In this document: positions 1 through 8,457 of the stretch, in pieces
Layout of the letters: each line of letters begins with the position of its first letter
Position numbering within the stretch: the first letter of the stretch is position 1
Assembly (NCBI GenBank): GCA_002361365.1
Contig: DEST01000061.1
Location: 1-46,126, forward strand
Direction of reading: 5' to 3'
Length of the DNA stretch: 46,126 nt
DNA from: Alphaproteobacteria bacterium UBA3307
GTDB lineage: Bacteria > Pseudomonadota > Alphaproteobacteria > RF32 > CAG-239
Program-made: the position numbers and the translations under genes
The notes under the pieces: generated by a model
What the model was told of the DNA's origin: nothing
The model's database searches: none
What the model saw: the letters and a program-made list of their open reading frames with translations, nothing else

Positions 1-31
1 TTTGAAAAAAATATCAAAAAAATTACATTTT

Positions 32-74
32 TTGACAAAAAGTAGTTGCAAAATGGTAAAAATGGGTGTATAGT
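32..74 (+). promoter_or_regulatory. Predicted sigma-70 promoter of the 881-aa gene
   Basis: A -35 box TTGCAA (46-51) and a -10 box TATAGT (69-74) are separated by 17 bases. A further TTGACA lies at 32-37. The same TTGACA-8 nt-TTGCAA-17 nt-(-10) layout recurs at 44829-44871. This is a motif match by eye; the transcription start is not known. Confidence 0.6.
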
Positions 75-117
75 CGTGGCAGAAATAATGAGAAAATGCA
101 CTTAAAGGAGTTTTAAA

Positions 118-2763
118 ATGGCAAACAAAAAAGAGTCTGCGGTTATTCAAAAGGTTGAAGACGCAGAGAAAATTATTCAGTCAAACGCATACGGCGCTGA
201 TTTCGATGATGCAATTGCGTATTTGCAAGAGCGTGACCCGAAAAATGCAGTTTTGGCCGCAGCGGTTAAGGATTTTGAAAAGGATATTCCTACATTGAAG
301 GTATTGCGTGCGTTATATCGTGCAGACGAAGCTCGCGCTCAGAATGATACGGCTGAATTAAAGAAAATTGCCAAGTTCTTGAGTGAATATAAGGCTTACG
401 AAAACAGAGCCGAAGCCGAGAAACTTCTTAAAGATTTTCCGGAATTAACAGAAGAGCAGACCGCGGCAATACAAGAAATCGCCGATGAAACGAAGAAAAT
501 TGAACGTATACATGACAAACAAAGTTATGTCAGTTCTCAAATGCCTAGTATGAGCGATGATGAAATTGTTGCCAATGGTGAAAAAATTTGCACAATTTTA
601 GATGAAAAATTCAAATGGTCTGATGTTTTCGGTGAAGATGATAAAATAACGGTTATTGATAGAGAAGGTAAAGTTCTTGATGCTGAAAAAGCCAATGAAA
701 TTAAAGGATTACATCGCAGATGGATTGAATTAGATGCGATTCGCAAGCACTCCGATAACGCTGTTTTTGCCGCAATGGACGATAAGGAAAAAGAAGCAAC
801 GCTGAAGGAAGATATTTATACGCGCTTTTGGAGCGATGTTGAAACTATGGCGGTTACAACTGCTAAGCTCAACGGAGAAGATGAAAAAACAGCTCAGGCA
901 AAGGCAAGACGTCATCAGAAAGTTGCCATCAGCGAAGATGTTTATGCTGCCAACAGAGAAGAAATCAAAGAAAATACAATGGATAAGGTTGTTCAGTTGT
1001 CTGAGCAGAAAAAAGAAAAAGCCGGAAGTTGGTTGGCAGGTAAATTGAATAAGCTGAGTCAGATTTCTCAAAAAATTACCGGTTATACGCCGGTGGAATT
1101 CGGCAAAGCGATATTCAGCGTATTTTCACGCAGACGTTTTGCCGCCAATGTCGGTGTTAGTATGGTGTCTTTGGGTGCCTCCGGTTTGGGCGCGGCCAGT
1201 GCAGCAGCAACTATTGCCGGCGGTGCCGGATTGATGGCTGCGGCTCCGGCTATTGCAGTTGCGGCGGCAGGTGTTGCCACATATAGTCTTTACAGTATGT
1301 ATTCGCAACAAAGATGGAGCATTTGGGAAAAGAAACACGCATACTGGAAAGCGGCCAAAGCAAAAGGTGATGCACAAGAAATAGCCAGATGGTCGGGTAT
1401 GAACGGTTGGAATAACGCATTAAAGGCGATTAAAGCGAATCCGGAAGAAAATAAAATTTATGAATATACCAAGAAAAATAATAAGCGCTACGGCTTGCTC
1501 AGCGGTGTTTTGATGGGCGGTGCTACGGCATTGGTTCCGGGGGCTTCGGCATTAGGACGTTTGATAGGTGGTACCACTCGTGCAGTTGGTGCAAATCAGA
1601 ATGCCGGATTCTTGTATAATTTGGCAAAACAAAAATATGCGGAAAATAAGACGGAGCAAAACGAAATTAACTATAAACGTGCGCGCACCGGTCTTATTTT
1701 AGGTCTGGCCGGTACAACGGCGGTTGAAGCTGCTATTGCACTCAATGTTTCCGCTTCGGACATCGGCGTCAGCCATAATCCGGAAAATGTAGATGCGCTG
1801 ACCGGTCAGCAACATGAGGCTCCTGCTGCGCAAAACAATGGCAATGAGGCTCCGGTTGATGCTCCGGTTGAGGTTACTCACGCCGATTGGAGAGAAGGTA
1901 TTTCGCAAAATCAGGCAGACTGGATTGAAAATCACGTTCAAGGAAAAGCTGCTGAATATGGCAAGATTTATGGTTGGAACGTAAATCCAGATAATATGGA
2001 AGAAGTTGCTCAGAAAATGGCGGATAACATTCAGAAGGCTATCGATAACGGGGCTTTGCCGGATAAGCCGGTTGGTGAAATTATGTATAAGTATCTGCAC
2101 TTGATTGCTTGGCGAGAAAAGGGTGAGTACGTTTCCGGCGAATTGATTCAATCCACAATGGTAAACGGTGAACCGGATTATTGGACAAATGCTACTGAAA
2201 TTAAAGCTTTGAATCACATTATTTTCTGTGAAGAAAAGCCAAATGTTTCGTCTGATGCTCTTGGCAATACTTTAGACCGCATTACAGCTAGCGGTGATGA
2301 TTTGGATAAGAGCCTAGACCATCTTACCAACCATCGTTATGTCGGTACTGCTGATTTGATGCATAAAGACGGCGATGTTAACTGTGCGCATGTCAGTTAT
2401 TGGGAGCGTGTCAAAGGAGTCGTTCGTCACGCCTTAAAGCCAGCTGATAAAGATATTGAACAACCGGTACAGATTGAAGAAAAGCCTGCAGTTGATGCCG
2501 TGGTTGATGAAACTCCTGTGGTGGTAGAAAAAACGCCGGTTGATAATAATGTGGATTCCGGAGTTCAGATTACGGAAAAACAACCGCAAGATGCAAATGT
2601 TGATGATGGCTTGGTAATGGTTAAAAAGCACAATATCGGCAGAACCGATACCGGTAATGATGGGCAGTTGAACACTACAAACCAAACATCTTATGCACGC
2701 GGACATGACCATGGAGTTAGACGCATTCCGCATGCTCCGGTTAATTTGGGTAGAGAAATGTAA
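118..2763 (+). CDS. Large hypothetical protein with central hydrophobic segments
   Basis: I do not recognise this 881-residue protein. The start is supported by AAAGGAG a few bases upstream of the ATG. Residues 1-330 are charged and probably helical. Residues about 340-395 are a long Ala/Gly-rich hydrophobic stretch that could form two membrane hairpins, and further hydrophobic segments lie near 457-480 and 522-548. Residues about 590-760 look globular, with many Trp and His. The C-terminal 120 residues are a low-complexity tail with repeated Val/Glu/Lys/Pro phrases (VEEKP-, VVVEKTP- and VQITEK-like), probably disordered. It could be a membrane-anchored cell-envelope or effector-like protein, but nothing visible assigns a function. 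It is transcribed alone and ends at a strong terminator. Confidence 0.85.
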   Translation: MANKKESAVIQKVEDAEKIIQSNAYGADFDDAIAYLQERDPKNAVLAAAVKDFEKDIPTLKVLRALYRADEARAQNDTAELKKIAKFLSEYKAYENRAEAEKLLKDFPELTEEQTAAIQEIADETKKIERIHDKQSYVSSQMPSMSDDEIVANGEKICTILDEKFKWSDVFGEDDKITVIDREGKVLDAEKANEIKGLHRRWIELDAIRKHSDNAVFAAMDDKEKEATLKEDIYTRFWSDVETMAVTTAKLNGEDEKTAQAKARRHQKVAISEDVYAANREEIKENTMDKVVQLSEQKKEKAGSWLAGKLNKLSQISQKITGYTPVEFGKAIFSVFSRRRFAANVGVSMVSLGASGLGAASAAATIAGGAGLMAAAPAIAVAAAGVATYSLYSMYSQQRWSIWEKKHAYWKAAKAKGDAQEIARWSGMNGWNNALKAIKANPEENKIYEYTKKNNKRYGLLSGVLMGGATALVPGASALGRLIGGTTRAVGANQNAGFLYNLAKQKYAENKTEQNEINYKRARTGLILGLAGTTAVEAAIALNVSASDIGVSHNPENVDALTGQQHEAPAAQNNGNEAPVDAPVEVTHADWREGISQNQADWIENHVQGKAAEYGKIYGWNVNPDNMEEVAQKMADNIQKAIDNGALPDKPVGEIMYKYLHLIAWREKGEYVSGELIQSTMVNGEPDYWTNATEIKALNHIIFCEEKPNVSSDALGNTLDRITASGDDLDKSLDHLTNHRYVGTADLMHKDGDVNCAHVSYWERVKGVVRHALKPADKDIEQPVQIEEKPAVDAVVDETPVVVEKTPVDNNVDSGVQITEKQPQDANVDDGLVMVKKHNIGRTDTGNDGQLNTTNQTSYARGHDHGVRRIPHAPVNLGREM

Positions 2764-2787
2764 TTTTGCTCAACAACTTAAAAGAAA

Positions 2788-2816
2788 GGGCGTTTCAGGA
2801 GAAACGCTCTTTTTTT
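2788..2816 (+). terminator. Intrinsic terminator, probably bidirectional
   Basis: A 9-bp stem (2788-2796 with 2801-2809, one G-U) closes an AGGA loop and is followed by seven T. An A-rich stretch precedes the stem, so it could also serve the convergent methyltransferase gene on the minus strand. Confidence 0.85.
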
Positions 2817-2836
2817 GCGGCTTGTTTATGAATAAA

Positions 2837-4570
2837 TTAAGTAATACGCGCTGAAATGATACAACCGACAACATCTTTACCGTTTTCGCGGCGCAAAACA
2901 AGCTCCGTTTGCGTAACCTCGGTATATCCGGAATTGCGCAGCAGTAATTCGATATATTGCGGATTATGCTTATAGCGACCATTGGCTTGTATGGTAAATT
3001 TTTCCGCCGCCGAATCCGTTTCTATTGAGAAAATCAGACGGGTAGGGGACACAGCAGCAATAATCGGGCGCAAATCGCCAAAATAACAAAAAACATCTGC
3101 GGCGATAACAGCATCAAAATCGGAGTGCGAATCGCGCAAATATTCTAAAATATCGGTCTGCCGTAAATCAGCATAAACATTTTTCTGCCGTGCCAGTTCC
3201 AGCATTTTTGCGGAGATATCAATGCCGACAAATTGATTATCCGCGGTTTTGAGTTTTTGTGCCGCCAGACCGGTGCCGCAACCTAAATCGAGAATTTTTC
3301 CCTTAAGCGGGGCATACAGCTCAGCAATTTTATCAACGACGGAATATTGAATATTTTTGAGCGTCTGCTCATAAGTGGCGGCAAAATTATCAAACAGCAA
3401 CGCGTTATACTCTTTTTCGTTGGCGGCGGTTTGATGATTTATGGCCGACCATAAATGTTGAACAATAATGTTTTCCGGCATTTTTTGATACCAGTTTTCG
3501 CAGATTTTGCGTGCTTTTTCCGGCGCCTGTTCATTAAACAATACCAATGTTTCGGCAATATTGAGGCTCCAGTCGGTGTGTTCCGGCGCCAGATAAAAAG
3601 CGTGAAACATTAAATCAAGCGCTTGCTCGTATTCTTCCAGACTTTTCAAAATAAGCGATAAATTATAGCTGAGTTCCGGTGTTTGCGGCGACAAAATAAC
3701 CGCTTGTCGATATTCTTCCAAGCCCTCGAGCGTGCGCTTATTGCGGCAGAGCATTTCGGCATAATTGGTGTGCAGACGCAAGTTGTCCGGCGCAATTTCA
3801 ATGCCGCGTTTGTAGAATTTTTCCGCCTCATTGAAGTTGTGCGAATCGGCCTCCATATCGGCCAAATTCATCAGCGCCGAAAGATTATGCGGATTGAGAT
3901 TTAGTGCTTGGTAAAACAGTTTTTGAGCCTGTTCTTTATGACCGAGCGCCAATTCGGATTCGCCGAGCATTGCTTTGATTTCATCATCGGCGGAAAGTGC
4001 GTCGGCTTTGCTTAAATATGTGGCGGCAGCGGCAAAATTTCGGGCATTAAAAGCGCGGCGACCGAGATAATAGAGGGCTTGCGGGTTGTCGGCAGACAAT
4101 TTTTCAAGCGAATCCGTATCATCGCTGACTTCCGCCAAGTTGGTTGCCGCTTCAAGATAATCGGCATCTATTTTAAGCGCGGCGGTAAATTGTTCTTTGG
4201 CGGCCTCAAGATTATTCTGCGCCCAATAGAGATTGCCTAAGCCGAAGTGCGCCTCTTTGCAATCCGGTTTAAGTGATAACACCTTTTGATAAGCCTCTGT
4301 TGCCTCCAAAAATTTGCCCAGAGCACCGAGCGAAACGGCTAAGTTAAAAAATATAGGCCAATGTTGCGGGGCATTTTCTATTGCCTTATAAAAATAACCG
4401 ATGGCCTCGCTGTGAATGCCGCGAGTTTGCGCAATCAGGCCGAGTAAATTAAGCACGTCGGCATTGTTGGGTGCGGTTTCGAGAATCTGCCGATAAATTT
4501 GTTCGGCCTCATTTAAGGCACCGTTTTGCTGTAACTCAACCGCTTTTTGAAACATTAACTGGTATGACAT
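2837..4570 (-). CDS. TPR-repeat protein with C-terminal SAM-dependent methyltransferase domain
   Basis: This 577-residue protein has two parts. Residues 1 to about 380 are a run of tetratricopeptide repeats with the usual A..Y..A spacing. The last 156 residues are a class I methyltransferase: motif I is the LDLGCGTG segment (GCGTG at 430-434), followed by an acidic GID strand end and a DAVIAADVF motif. This is the architecture of the predicted TPR-methyltransferases (COG4976-like). The substrate is unknown; TPRs suggest a protein partner. The start is supported by AAGGAG spaced about five bases from the ATG. It is monocistronic, convergent with the 881-aa gene and divergent from the ankyrin genes. 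Confidence 0.9.
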   Translation of the reverse strand: MSYQLMFQKAVELQQNGALNEAEQIYRQILETAPNNADVLNLLGLIAQTRGIHSEAIGYFYKAIENAPQHWPIFFNLAVSLGALGKFLEATEAYQKVLSLKPDCKEAHFGLGNLYWAQNNLEAAKEQFTAALKIDADYLEAATNLAEVSDDTDSLEKLSADNPQALYYLGRRAFNARNFAAAATYLSKADALSADDEIKAMLGESELALGHKEQAQKLFYQALNLNPHNLSALMNLADMEADSHNFNEAEKFYKRGIEIAPDNLRLHTNYAEMLCRNKRTLEGLEEYRQAVILSPQTPELSYNLSLILKSLEEYEQALDLMFHAFYLAPEHTDWSLNIAETLVLFNEQAPEKARKICENWYQKMPENIIVQHLWSAINHQTAANEKEYNALLFDNFAATYEQTLKNIQYSVVDKIAELYAPLKGKILDLGCGTGLAAQKLKTADNQFVGIDISAKMLELARQKNVYADLRQTDILEYLRDSHSDFDAVIAADVFCYFGDLRPIIAAVSPTRLIFSIETDSAAEKFTIQANGRYKHNPQYIELLLRNSGYTEVTQTELVLRRENGKDVVGCIISARIT

Positions 4571-4637
4571 TTTTTCTCCTTAAAGCTAATTTATGGCATT
4601 TTTTTGGGAAAATCCACCTTAATTTTGTAAAAAAGAC

Positions 4638-4664
4638 TTGACAAAAATCGGGGGGGGGTAAACT
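4638..4664 (+). promoter_or_regulatory. Promoter with a nine-G tract in its spacer
   Basis: TTGACA (4638-4643) and TAAACT (4659-4664) are separated by only 15 bases, of which the last nine (4650-4658) are G. Such a tract between -35 and -10 can change length by slippage and alter promoter strength, as known for Neisseria porA. The spacer is two bases short of optimum here, so this could be a weak-state allele. Phase variation is inference. Confidence 0.55.
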
Positions 4665-4707
4665 GAAAGTAGACATAAAACGATTCGTTAGGGAAAGGAG
4701 TAGAAAG

Positions 4708-5493
4708 ATGAGTGATAAACACGATTTTACAAATGAGGAACCGGCGGAGGTTATAGATTCGGCCGATGAATATCTGTTATATGCGCTTAAAATGGACGCA
4801 TACACAAAGTTGAATAATGAATATATGGAAACGAAAGACGGCAAAATTGTCGCCATCAGCGGCAATCGAACGGAAATAATGGAACAAGCATTAAAAGCCG
4901 GTGCAAATCCAAACATCTTAAATGAGCACGGATTTTCTCCTTTGATGCTCGCGGCAAATGCAAAAGAAACAGAAATGCTAATCGATGCCGGAGCGAAGGT
5001 TGATTTTAAAAACAAGCAAAAAGATATTAAGGGCGGTCATATCATTACCGGACAAACTGCGTTGATGTCGGCACGAGAGGCAAAGCAGACAGAATTATTG
5101 CTAAAGGCCGGTGCCGATGTAAATGCGTTTGATGAAAACGGCAACACTGCTTTGGTTTATGCTGTAATGCATAATAACGGAGAACAATTTAAAATGTTGG
5201 TTTCTGCCGGTGCCTCGTTGGATAATTTAAAACATCTGTATAAAATAGTTTCGGACTTTCAGGTCGATAATAAAGATATTTTGGCAGCGCTGGATGAAGA
5301 GAAAACAAAGCGGGAAACAGAGTTATCGTTGATGTATGAGAAAGCGCGAAAGACGTCTTTTTTGGCAAATAAAAGAAATAAATTGGCCCAAAAATTGGGA
5401 TTGGAAAATGTGAAATTGCCACAACCTGTCAAAAAAGCAGAGAAAAAAGTCAGCAAAATTATTTGCAATATTTATGATAAAGTGCGCGAGTGA
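4708..5493 (+). CDS. Ankyrin-repeat protein
   Basis: The 261-residue protein contains about four ankyrin repeats between residues 45 and 180. They are recognisable by repeated (L/E)LL.AGA.(V/P)(N/D) helix ends and (G).(T/S)(A/P)L(M/V).A openings. The last 70 residues are charged and lysine-rich, possibly coiled coil. There is no signal peptide or membrane segment, so it should be cytosolic or secreted by a leaderless route. GGAAAGGAG precedes the ATG. It lies 12 bases upstream of a second ankyrin gene, and the pair probably forms an operon driven by the G-tract promoter. Ankyrin proteins are common in host-associated alphaproteobacteria, but the partner here is unknown. Confidence 0.9.
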   Translation: MSDKHDFTNEEPAEVIDSADEYLLYALKMDAYTKLNNEYMETKDGKIVAISGNRTEIMEQALKAGANPNILNEHGFSPLMLAANAKETEMLIDAGAKVDFKNKQKDIKGGHIITGQTALMSAREAKQTELLLKAGADVNAFDENGNTALVYAVMHNNGEQFKMLVSAGASLDNLKHLYKIVSDFQVDNKDILAALDEEKTKRETELSLMYEKARKTSFLANKRNKLAQKLGLENVKLPQPVKKAEKKVSKIICNIYDKVRE

Positions 5494-5505
5494 GGAGTTT
5501 GAATA

Positions 5506-6078
5506 ATGAACCAAGCGGAAATGATGTTGTTTAATGCCGAAACACCGGATGACGTGAAAAAGGCATTGGCTGTCGGTGCCGATATAAATGCTCAAGATGA
5601 GCACGGAAACACCTTTTTATCTCTTATTGTGGCAGAAGATGTTTCAGAAAAATTTGTTAAGTTTCTAATTAAAGAAGGTGCAGATGTCAATATAAAAGAC
5701 GATGCCGGTTATACTTCTTTGTTTTATGCCGGTACACCGAAAATTGCTCGGCTTTTAATTGAGGCCGGAGCTGATAAAGAATCTAAGAAAATGGCATTGG
5801 AAAGCGCCAAATCGCGGCATGATGCTGCTATGGTCGCGGCAATAGAGGGTGATGGAAAAATATACGTTTCGGATATGAAGTCGCATATTGAGGAAGTAAA
5901 AACAAAACTTAAAAATAAAACAAGAAAAGGTGTTGTTTCCGGTACAGTTGCCGCCGACAGAATTGCCGAAGGCATACAAAACGGAACAATCATTGAAACC
6001 GTTACGCCGAAAAAAGGTAAGGAACTCTCTGCAAATATTAAGAAAAAATATGTTTTGAATAAAAAACAAAATTTCTGA
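5506..6078 (+). CDS. Ankyrin-repeat protein, second of a pair
   Basis: This 190-residue protein has ankyrin repeats over residues 1-100: phrases such as ALAVGADINAQDEHGN and LIKEGADVNIKDDAGYTSL mark the units. A basic, lysine-rich C-terminal half of about 90 residues follows with no recognisable fold. The ATG follows GAGGAG with a suitable gap. Like its upstream neighbour, it pairs an ankyrin head with a charged tail, so the two may be diverged duplicates. No export signal is visible. Function unknown. Confidence 0.88.
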   Translation: MNQAEMMLFNAETPDDVKKALAVGADINAQDEHGNTFLSLIVAEDVSEKFVKFLIKEGADVNIKDDAGYTSLFYAGTPKIARLLIEAGADKESKKMALESAKSRHDAAMVAAIEGDGKIYVSDMKSHIEEVKTKLKNKTRKGVVSGTVAADRIAEGIQNGTIIETVTPKKGKELSANIKKKYVLNKKQNF

Positions 6079-6295
6079 CTTTAGTGTGATTATTAAAATT
6101 TCTGCGGCAAAATTGTTGTCGAAAGTGTTTTATTTTCAGTATTTGCATTTTTTGCTTGAAAGTTAAGTAAAAATAGTGTACGTTACCCTCACTTCCGAGA
6201 AGGCAGATTGTCTTTAAATAAGGGAATCTCGTTGTAAATTCAGGTTTGCAACTATCGGGACAATAATGTAAACAAATAAAAAAAGGATAAATTTA
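6079..6295 (+). promoter_or_regulatory. rpsD leader region
   Basis: The 217-base leader holds a plausible promoter: TTGAAA near 6157 with a TACGTT-like -10 about 17 bases on. It also holds an 8-bp hairpin at 6231-6252 (GTTGTAAA with TTTGCAAC, one G-U). S4 regulates its own operon in many bacteria, but I do not see enough structure to claim an S4-binding leader. AAAAAGGA precedes the rpsD ATG. Confidence 0.35.
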
Positions 6296-6910
6296 ATGAA
6301 AAGTATTGTTTCTGCAAAGAAAAAACTCAGCCGTAGCTATGGCGACAATCTTTGGGGTGATAATAACAGCCCGTTTAACAAAAGAAGCTATCGTCCGGGA
6401 CAACATGGTCAGAGAAAAGCAAAAATTACTGACTATGGTCAACAATTGATTGCTAAGCAAAAGATGAAAGTTTACTATGGTAATATTTCCGAAAAACAAT
6501 TCGGTAAATATTATGCCGAAGCTATTCGTCGTTCGGGCGATGCCGCTGAAAACTTAATCGGTTTGCTGGAATCTCGTTTGGATAATTTGGTTTATAAAGC
6601 TAAATTTGTTCCGACCGTATTTGCGGCGCGTCAGTTTGTAAACCACGGTCACGTTACCGTTAACGGCAAAAAAGTAAACATTCCGTCTTATATGGTTAAG
6701 GCCGGTGATGTTATCGAAGTTCGCGAAAAGTCTAAGAGCTTAGCTATTGTGGCTGCTGCCATCGAATCGCAAACACGCGAATGGCCGACATATTTGGAAG
6801 TTGATGCCAAAAAGATGAAGGCTACATATACATTTGTGCCGAAGTTTGAAGATGTTCCGTACGCTGCTGTTATGGAACCGAATTTGGTTATCGAATACTA
6901 CTCCAGATAG
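6296..6910 (+). CDS. rpsD: 30S ribosomal protein S4
   Basis: This 204-residue protein is a full-length S4. It has the N-terminal SAKKKLSRSYGDNLWG segment, the SP.N.R.Y.PGQHGQR signature (residues about 25-41), and the central RLDNLVYK...ARQFVNHGHVTVNG S4 RNA-binding domain. It lacks the zinc-binding cysteines of some S4 proteins. S4 starts 30S assembly by binding the 16S 5' domain. The gene stands alone here, as is common in alphaproteobacteria. Its stop codon abuts a 109-nt hairpin of the repeat family also found after fabG. Confidence 0.98.
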   Translation: MKSIVSAKKKLSRSYGDNLWGDNNSPFNKRSYRPGQHGQRKAKITDYGQQLIAKQKMKVYYGNISEKQFGKYYAEAIRRSGDAAENLIGLLESRLDNLVYKAKFVPTVFAARQFVNHGHVTVNGKKVNIPSYMVKAGDVIEVREKSKSLAIVAAAIESQTREWPTYLEVDAKKMKATYTFVPKFEDVPYAAVMEPNLVIEYYSR

Positions 6911-6911
6911 T

Positions 6912-7020
6912 AAAAACTCTTTTAGTGGGTTACTACTTGAAAGTTTCCTCGCTTATGTACCTTTGTTGTACACCGCGCGAGGAAACTTTCTTCGTATTAA
7001 CCTCATTAAAAGAGTTTTTT
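6912..7020 (+). repeat. Long imperfect hairpin element abutting the rpsD stop codon
   Basis: The element is almost one continuous hairpin. Outer arms 6912-6924 and 7007-7019 pair (AAAAACTCTTTTA-type). A second block, 6925-6936, pairs with 6994-7006. A 13-bp inner stem (AAAGTTTCCTCGC with its complement) follows, capped by TGTAC...GTACA around a short loop. It ends in six T, so it may act as the rpsD terminator. It shares the TACTTGA, TGTAC-loop-GTACA and TTCGTATT landmarks with the tandem array after fabG, but the inner stem sequence differs while pairing is kept. Confidence 0.85.
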
Positions 7021-7087
7021 GGGCTACGTGATTTACACCGTGAGAAAAAACCTTTTTCTATTAGCCTAATTCTATGAGTTTTTTTAG
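7021..7087 (+). repeat. Degenerate second unit of the hairpin element
   Basis: Directly after the rpsD hairpin, the sequence resembles a repeat unit with its centre deleted. A GCTACGTGA start matches the unit boundary, and a TATTAGCCTAATTCTATGAGTTTTT-like end matches the TATTTACGCACGCTATCCGAG end. A central TGTAC palindrome is absent. The match is by eye and weak in the middle. Confidence 0.45.
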
Positions 7088-7102
7088 AGTTTTCTGCAAA
7101 GC

Positions 7103-7130
7103 AATAACCGCCCCTCGCGAGGCGGTTATT
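7103..7130. repeat. Perfect 10-bp inverted repeat between convergent genes
   Basis: AATAACCGCC (7103-7112) pairs with GGCGGTTATT (7121-7130) around a CCTCGCGA loop. No T-tract follows on either strand, so it is not a standard intrinsic terminator. It could still halt or protect transcripts of the ftsK remnant or rpsD. Confidence 0.6.
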
Positions 7131-7146
7131 AATAATGGTGCCACTG

Positions 7147-7410
7147 CTATGAAGCTGATTGCCAGTCTGCTCCCAGAACTTCGCGGCGGCCGACGTGGTC
7201 TTGTTTACTGACAATGCCTTCCTGTTCCATGCGTTCAATCAGATTGGCGGCACGATTGTAGCCGATGCGCAATTTGCGCTGAACATAGCTGGTGGAAGCT
7301 TTTTTATCGGTGCGGACAATTTCAACCGCCTGCCGATACAGGTCTTCTTCATCGTTGCCGCCACCGAAATCGCCCTTGTCAGATATTATTCCGGAAACTT
7401 TAATATTCAA
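7147..7410 (-). pseudogene. Truncated ftsK 3' end (gamma winged-helix domain only)
   Basis: The 87 codons encode the C-terminal gamma domain of the FtsK DNA translocase. They show DEEDLYRQAVEIV, the KASTSYVQRKLRIGYNRAA recognition-helix region, LIERMEQEGIV and the final VGRREVL. In FtsK this domain reads KOPS sites and contacts XerD. The whole motor domain and membrane part are missing. The only in-frame start is a TTG at 7408-7410 without a clear ribosome binding site, and the frame runs upstream a further 35-40 codons with no ATG. It is more likely a duplicated remnant than a working gene, though a stand-alone gamma protein cannot be excluded. Confidence 0.65.
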
Positions 7411-7518
7411 TTTATCGTGCGAAAGTATTTTTTGTACATAATATTGTATTTGCTTTTTACAAAAATTTATGGTATCTAATCAGCACAGTTTCAATAAATG
7501 GTAAATCGGAGCGATATT

Positions 7519-8457
7519 ATGAGTACTGATAATTCGGAAAATCAGTCAAGCAATAATATACTGCAAGCATACGCTAAGGCTTTTCAAAATTATGTTAACT
7601 TTAAGAATCGAACTTCTCGCTATGATTATTGGGGATTTATTTTAGTTAATTGGTTGATTATAGTATTTTTGGTGCTTACAGATATCTTTTTACTAAAAAC
7701 ATCTTCTCCGGCGACCTCAATTTGGGAAAATTTTATGAAAGCGTACAGCTATGTATTGATAATTCCGCAAATATCCGCGATAGTGCGACGTTTTCATGAT
7801 ACCGATAAAAGTGCAATTAAATGGATTTTGTTGCCTATACTTTCAGCGATATTACTTATGTTTATCTTTGCTATCACGGTAGAAAAAAGGACAATGATAT
7901 CACTGACATCTATGTTGATTTTGATGCTAAGTATTGCTTGTTTTGTTTGTCTGTGCCGTCGCGGTTCGGAACAAGATAATGAATATGGTTCTGCCATTGT
8001 TGAGAGCAAGAGTCAGCGTATAAAAGGACTGATTATTCCGATTGTTTTATGCATAATTCCGATTATTTTCGTTTTGATAATAGGTGTTGTTGCCGGATAT
8101 AGTAATGCAAAAATACAACATAAGGCAAATCAGACGGCGGATTCTGTTTATGGTTTATTAGTAAGTGCCAAAGGGTTGAATGGTTTGCCTCCGATAGTTG
8201 AAGAAAATCAAGCGGGACGTACGGGAGAAATCTTACAAAAAGGTATGGTATCTTTGGGCGGAGAAATGAATATCAAATTAAAAAATGGCCTATATGCGGT
8301 AACGCTTACCGAGGTGACCTCAGCGGGTTGTGAAGCATTGTTTAGTTATAATTGGCAAGAAAATTCGGATTTTTTGCAGTTGCAAACACAGAATAATGTA
8401 GATTGCCGAAGTTGCACCATGCAAGTACCTTGCACTCTTGAATGGATGTATAAATAA
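7519..8457 (+). CDS. DUF805-type membrane protein with extra C-terminal domain
   Basis: The ATG at 7519 is preferred over one at 7498 because CGGAG lies seven bases upstream of it. Residues about 15-145 form a DUF805 (YhaH-like) domain with the F.NR.SR.DYWGF opening, four hydrophobic helices, and an RRFHDTDKS loop. A further strong membrane helix (about 172-195) leads into a roughly 110-residue external domain with several cysteines (SAGCEALF, DCRSCTMQVPC) that could form disulfides. A helix followed by a Gly-rich globular domain is reminiscent of pilin-like proteins, but I cannot establish this. The stop overlaps the next start (TAATG), so the two genes are coupled. Confidence 0.85.
   Translation: MSTDNSENQSSNNILQAYAKAFQNYVNFKNRTSRYDYWGFILVNWLIIVFLVLTDIFLLKTSSPATSIWENFMKAYSYVLIIPQISAIVRRFHDTDKSAIKWILLPILSAILLMFIFAITVEKRTMISLTSMLILMLSIACFVCLCRRGSEQDNEYGSAIVESKSQRIKGLIIPIVLCIIPIIFVLIIGVVAGYSNAKIQHKANQTADSVYGLLVSAKGLNGLPPIVEENQAGRTGEILQKGMVSLGGEMNIKLKNGLYAVTLTEVTSAGCEALFSYNWQENSDFLQLQTQNNVDCRSCTMQVPCTLEWMYK

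Noticed and set aside
7103..7130. Perfect inverted repeat as terminator
   Set aside because: No T-tract follows on either strand, so I list it only as an inverted repeat.
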